Origin: Tubulanus polymorphus
Taxonomy: Eukaryota; Nemertea; Palaeonemertea; Tubulaniformes; Tubulanidae
NCBI RefSeq assembly: GCF_964204645.1
Contig: NC_134028.1
Coordinates: 3,136,501-3,200,500 of the forward strand
Direction: 5' to 3'
Length of the DNA: 64,000 nt
Position numbers and translations under genes: made by a program
The notes under the pieces: model-generated
Databases searched by the model: none
Told to the model about the DNA's origin: nothing
The model's input: only the letters and a program-made list of their open reading frames with translations
In this document: piece by piece, positions 60,884-64,000 of the stretch
How positions within the stretch are numbered: the first letter of the stretch is position 1
Layout of the letters: every line of letters starts with the position of its first letter

Positions 60884-63604
60884 CTAAAGCATTACCGCAT
60901 CGCTTATTTCAATACTAACATCAGCGACAGTCACTTCAGTTGGATTATCTTCGTTGCTCGTATCCGACGCTAAATTGTCGACGCCGCCTTCATCGTTTCT
61001 ACCCGATCGAGCTGCGTTTTCCTCATCGGTCAGTAGAGGGCGTTCTCCGTTGATATCGCGCCACGATTCGGCGAGCACGCTATCGAAGCATTCGACGGCG
61101 TCGCGCTCGGCCGTTCCGAAATACTGTTCACCGCTCGAAGCCGGTATCGTATGAACCGAAGCGACCGTGCTATTCGGCGTATCGATCGCCTGCGATGATG
61201 ACGATGATTCCGGCTGATTCTGTTGTCGGGATAATCCGCCGCGGTTCGGTTGCGATGCAGCGCGCCGAGAAACGTCCGATTCAGTTCCGGTCGTTTGAAC
61301 GAAAAGCGAAGTATCAACGGTGACGGTCGGCTGAAGACTGATCGGTCCGTGACCTCCGCAGACGGCTTCATTCGTCTGCACGATCACCGACGGCCGGTGT
61401 AACGTTCCCGTGTTACTGATATGCGATCGATAAGTCGGAGGTCGAGAGTTCGGGTAATCACCGGTGAGTTGAGGGAATGTGATATGTAAACCGGGCCTCA
61501 TCGTTCCGGCTCGTGACCGGTACGTCGGCGGTGGAGAACTCGGTAGACTGTCAGCGGGGATCGCGTTATTTTCGAGTCGAGCTTGTAGTTGACGTTCGTA
61601 CTGTTGCATAGATACTGTATACGACGGCGGGGGTTGTCTGTGAGCACATTCAGGATAAAGCATACCTGAAAATATGATAGCTAACACATTTAATCAATTG
61701 TAATTGGAATTTCTCATTTCAAGGTTTTACCATTAATAAGATACAGATAATCCTACAATAATAACGGAAAATAATATAAAGACCTCAGAATTTTTTCCTT
61801 GAGCTATTAGCTTATGTTAAACTGCTATTAGTTTATAACTACTAGCTCAAGGAAACATTATCAGACTTTATACTATTTTTCGCTATTATCACTTTATATT
61901 TCCAGACTTATGAATGGTTTGAATTAATTCGCCCATAAAAGGCTTAACTCGTTCTCTCTTCAGCCTGAATTTACCCTAGAAGCTTAACAGATACTTAAAT
62001 AGATCATGAATTAGAAATTTCACCGTAACTAAATACAAGTGTAGCTACATGTAAGAATATGCACTATAATATATACTACTTTCTAGTTCAAGATTCTCAT
62101 GTTAAGTAAATAAAGGAACAAATCAAATAATAATTTACGCATGAGAATTGCACGTGTACGGAGACATAGTTCAGGAAGGAACTTACCACCGTGCCATTGT
62201 GGAATATTGGTATCCTGTCTACTACGATGGCGAGATGATGATGATGATGAGGAGGAAGGTTGATGAGACGACATGGAATAACTGCCGAGTCCGAAGAGTA
62301 GATGACAGGGTTCGTGTCCGGCCGGGGTACAGCGCCACGCGACGATCACCACTATTACTAACATTACACCCAAACCTGCAATTAATGAATCTATTAGAAA
62401 CATTCATATTAATTATCTAAGCAATATTGATCTTAAAACAAATTCTAGCTCCAGTTCTATGGATGAGACTATAGTTGAGGCTAAGCTGAATTCAAGTACC
62501 AATAGTCGAACATTGCGTGCACTGAGACTGGAACTGTGGACCGACTGAACCACTAAATCATGGAGTCACATTGAGCAGGGTGGACATATTCTCCCACCAT
62601 TTGCAGGTGAACGCAGAAACTTTTAGGTTAGAAATCAATTCATTTTTCATGAATCCCATATTGATTAAGTCTGAAGCGAAGCTAAGTAAGATTTAAAGAA
62701 AAACGTGGCCAATAGCATATCTGAGAAATGAATAATCAAGAATGAATATAGATGACTTACCGATGAACATGAGAGACAGACTTAGGTAACTAGAACCAGT
62801 CATATGAAGAGCACCGAGGATAATTCCTGTTACGATACAACACAATCCGAGCACAGATAGTAAAACTAAAACCCATTTAAAATACGTCATAGTCGTAATA
62901 CACGCTAGACAGCTATTACACTTGCATTGCGCGGCGTTTTCATCGACGACGGTCGACGAACGACGACGCCGATTCCTCCGTACGAATCGACCCTCCGGCA
63001 TTCGTATCGAGATTCCTGCGCCGCGATCGCGTCTCGATTGTCGTGCGGAACGCGCGCACGATAGCGATTCGTACGCAGGTGGAAGATGCGAGTTGAGAAT
63101 GTCCGGTAAATGTTGTTGCTGCTGCGATGACGATGTCGATTCCCCGTTTCGCGGTATATATCGTCCGGGATTCAGATTCGATGTTTCGACGCGAAGGTGG
63201 TTTTCGTGACTAGTCGCCGGATCATCCGTTCCACTGGTACCGCTCCTCGGTTGCGTCATATTTACAGCGCCCCCTGTAGGATTAGCAGCGCTCGGACCTT
63301 GCATATCTTCGGTGACGAACACTCTAACGATACCATCGCTATCGCTACTAATACTCGCGACGCTCGATTCGGAGCGCTCCGTATCCGAGCGAATTCGTTG
63401 AGCGGTTCCCGATTCGGATGCGACAGTAATGCCCCCTAGTGACGATTTCAAGGTCTCTGCCGCCGACGTCGTCCCGGCGGTTGACACTTCCGAGAACATA
63501 CGTTCCGTATTTATCGCAGTAGAATAACTCACTAGTACATCGGGTTGTCTTGACGCTATATTAACACCGCTGTGTAGCGTTAAAGTCCTGCTGGTGAGAG
63601 CCAT
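60884..63604 (-). CDS. Two-TM protein with PPxY motifs in both cytoplasmic ends, 604 residues
   Basis: Three minus-strand exons: 63604-62761, 62375-62187 and 61665-60884, all GT-AG, with both junctions in phase 1. The 240-residue N-terminal part is Ser/Thr-rich and has PPAY (175-178), a basic patch RRNRRRR (209-215) and a cysteine cluster CKCNSCLAC (227-235) just before the membrane. Two adjacent helices follow, YFKWVLVLLSVLGLCCIV and YLSLSLMFIGLGVMLVIVVI. The second spans the first intron. The C-terminal part has an encoded Ser run (exon 2, from a TCA/TCG repeat), then PPPSY, PPPTY and PPTY, and a long acidic tail. Both ends should be cytoplasmic. The PPxY set predicts binding to NEDD4-type WW domains, as a ligase adaptor or regulated cargo. 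I do not recognise a named family. A promoter should lie above 63604. Confidence 0.8.
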
Positions 63605-64000
63605 TGTCGTATAATACCACCATAACGATCACGTGCAATCATAAGTTGAATGTCTGTTTTTCGTGTTGCAAATGGCTAGGTTTATAAGTAAACAAGTCCT
63701 CGGGGCGGTCGTCACTGCGCTATGGCTTCTCTGCAAATATAACAACAATACGTGTTTTAGAAATTAAACGGGTCAATCGGCTTTGAATCATAGCGGATTT
63801 ATTCGAACGAATCTGAAACGTAAACACGCGATTTTACACGGATCAAAAACCTTCACAAATACGTTGTTCGGTTCCTCATCTAAACAAAAGTTCCGGAAAC
63901 ATAATATCGAAGTAAATTTCCTAGAATTCTATTCAATGCATTCACTAAAATTATAAAGAAAACTTCTCGTGTCTACCGGTATAAATCTTTGTAAAAAAAA
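63605..64000. promoter_or_regulatory. Upstream region of the PPxY two-TM gene
   Basis: About 400 bp of flank without an open reading frame. I see no clear TATA box. The 5' leader and promoter are expected here. Confidence 0.35.

Overview
This is nuclear DNA from an invertebrate animal. Genes carry spliceosomal introns with GT/AG borders. SNU13, UTP6, TXNDC15 and SBK-type kinases are recognisable at protein level. Gene density is low and the intergenic DNA is AT-rich, with many short inverted-repeat elements. The style (compact genes, fold-back MITEs, Ly6-like and PPxY membrane proteins) suggests a lophotrochozoan such as a mollusc, but the species cannot be fixed from this window.

Layout. 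1-12 kb is mostly non-coding: an element end (1-138), a 20-bp minisatellite (1530-1609), a possible terminal exon on the minus strand (2181-2452) and a GA minisatellite (2655-2934). 12.3-13.5 kb carries a single-pass membrane protein whose coding region lies in one exon. 14-20 kb has only MITEs. 21-25.5 kb is UTP6 on the minus strand (12 exons placed, C-terminal half not found), with an intronless class A GPCR in the same orientation inside intron 5. 26.4-28.4 kb is a divergent pair: a two-exon gene of unknown function (minus) and a four-TM PPxY protein (plus). 29.0-30.0 kb is a Ly6/uPAR-type GPI protein (minus). 30.9-32.3 kb is complete SNU13 (plus, five exons), with a MITE in its last intron. 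37.1-42.7 kb is a head-to-head pair of SBK-type kinases sharing a 333-bp nearly identical stretch. 45.0-45.6 kb has weak signs of secreted or Ig-like exons. 48.1-54.7 kb is complete TXNDC15 (three exons), with an unrelated ORF antisense in intron 2. 60.9-63.6 kb is a three-exon two-TM protein rich in PPxY motifs (minus).

Functional themes. SNU13 and UTP6 both act in U3 snoRNP/SSU-processome biology and lie 5.5 kb apart. Two unrelated membrane proteins carry PPxY motifs expected to bind NEDD4-type WW domains. The two kinases share CRE-type promoter elements and appear to undergo gene conversion. I found no toxin cassette, CRISPR array or virus. The most unusual structures are the kinase conversion tract, the UTP6/GPCR same-strand nesting with a missing UTP6 tail, a MITE filled-site/empty-site pair, and a MITE carrying a hammerhead-like core.
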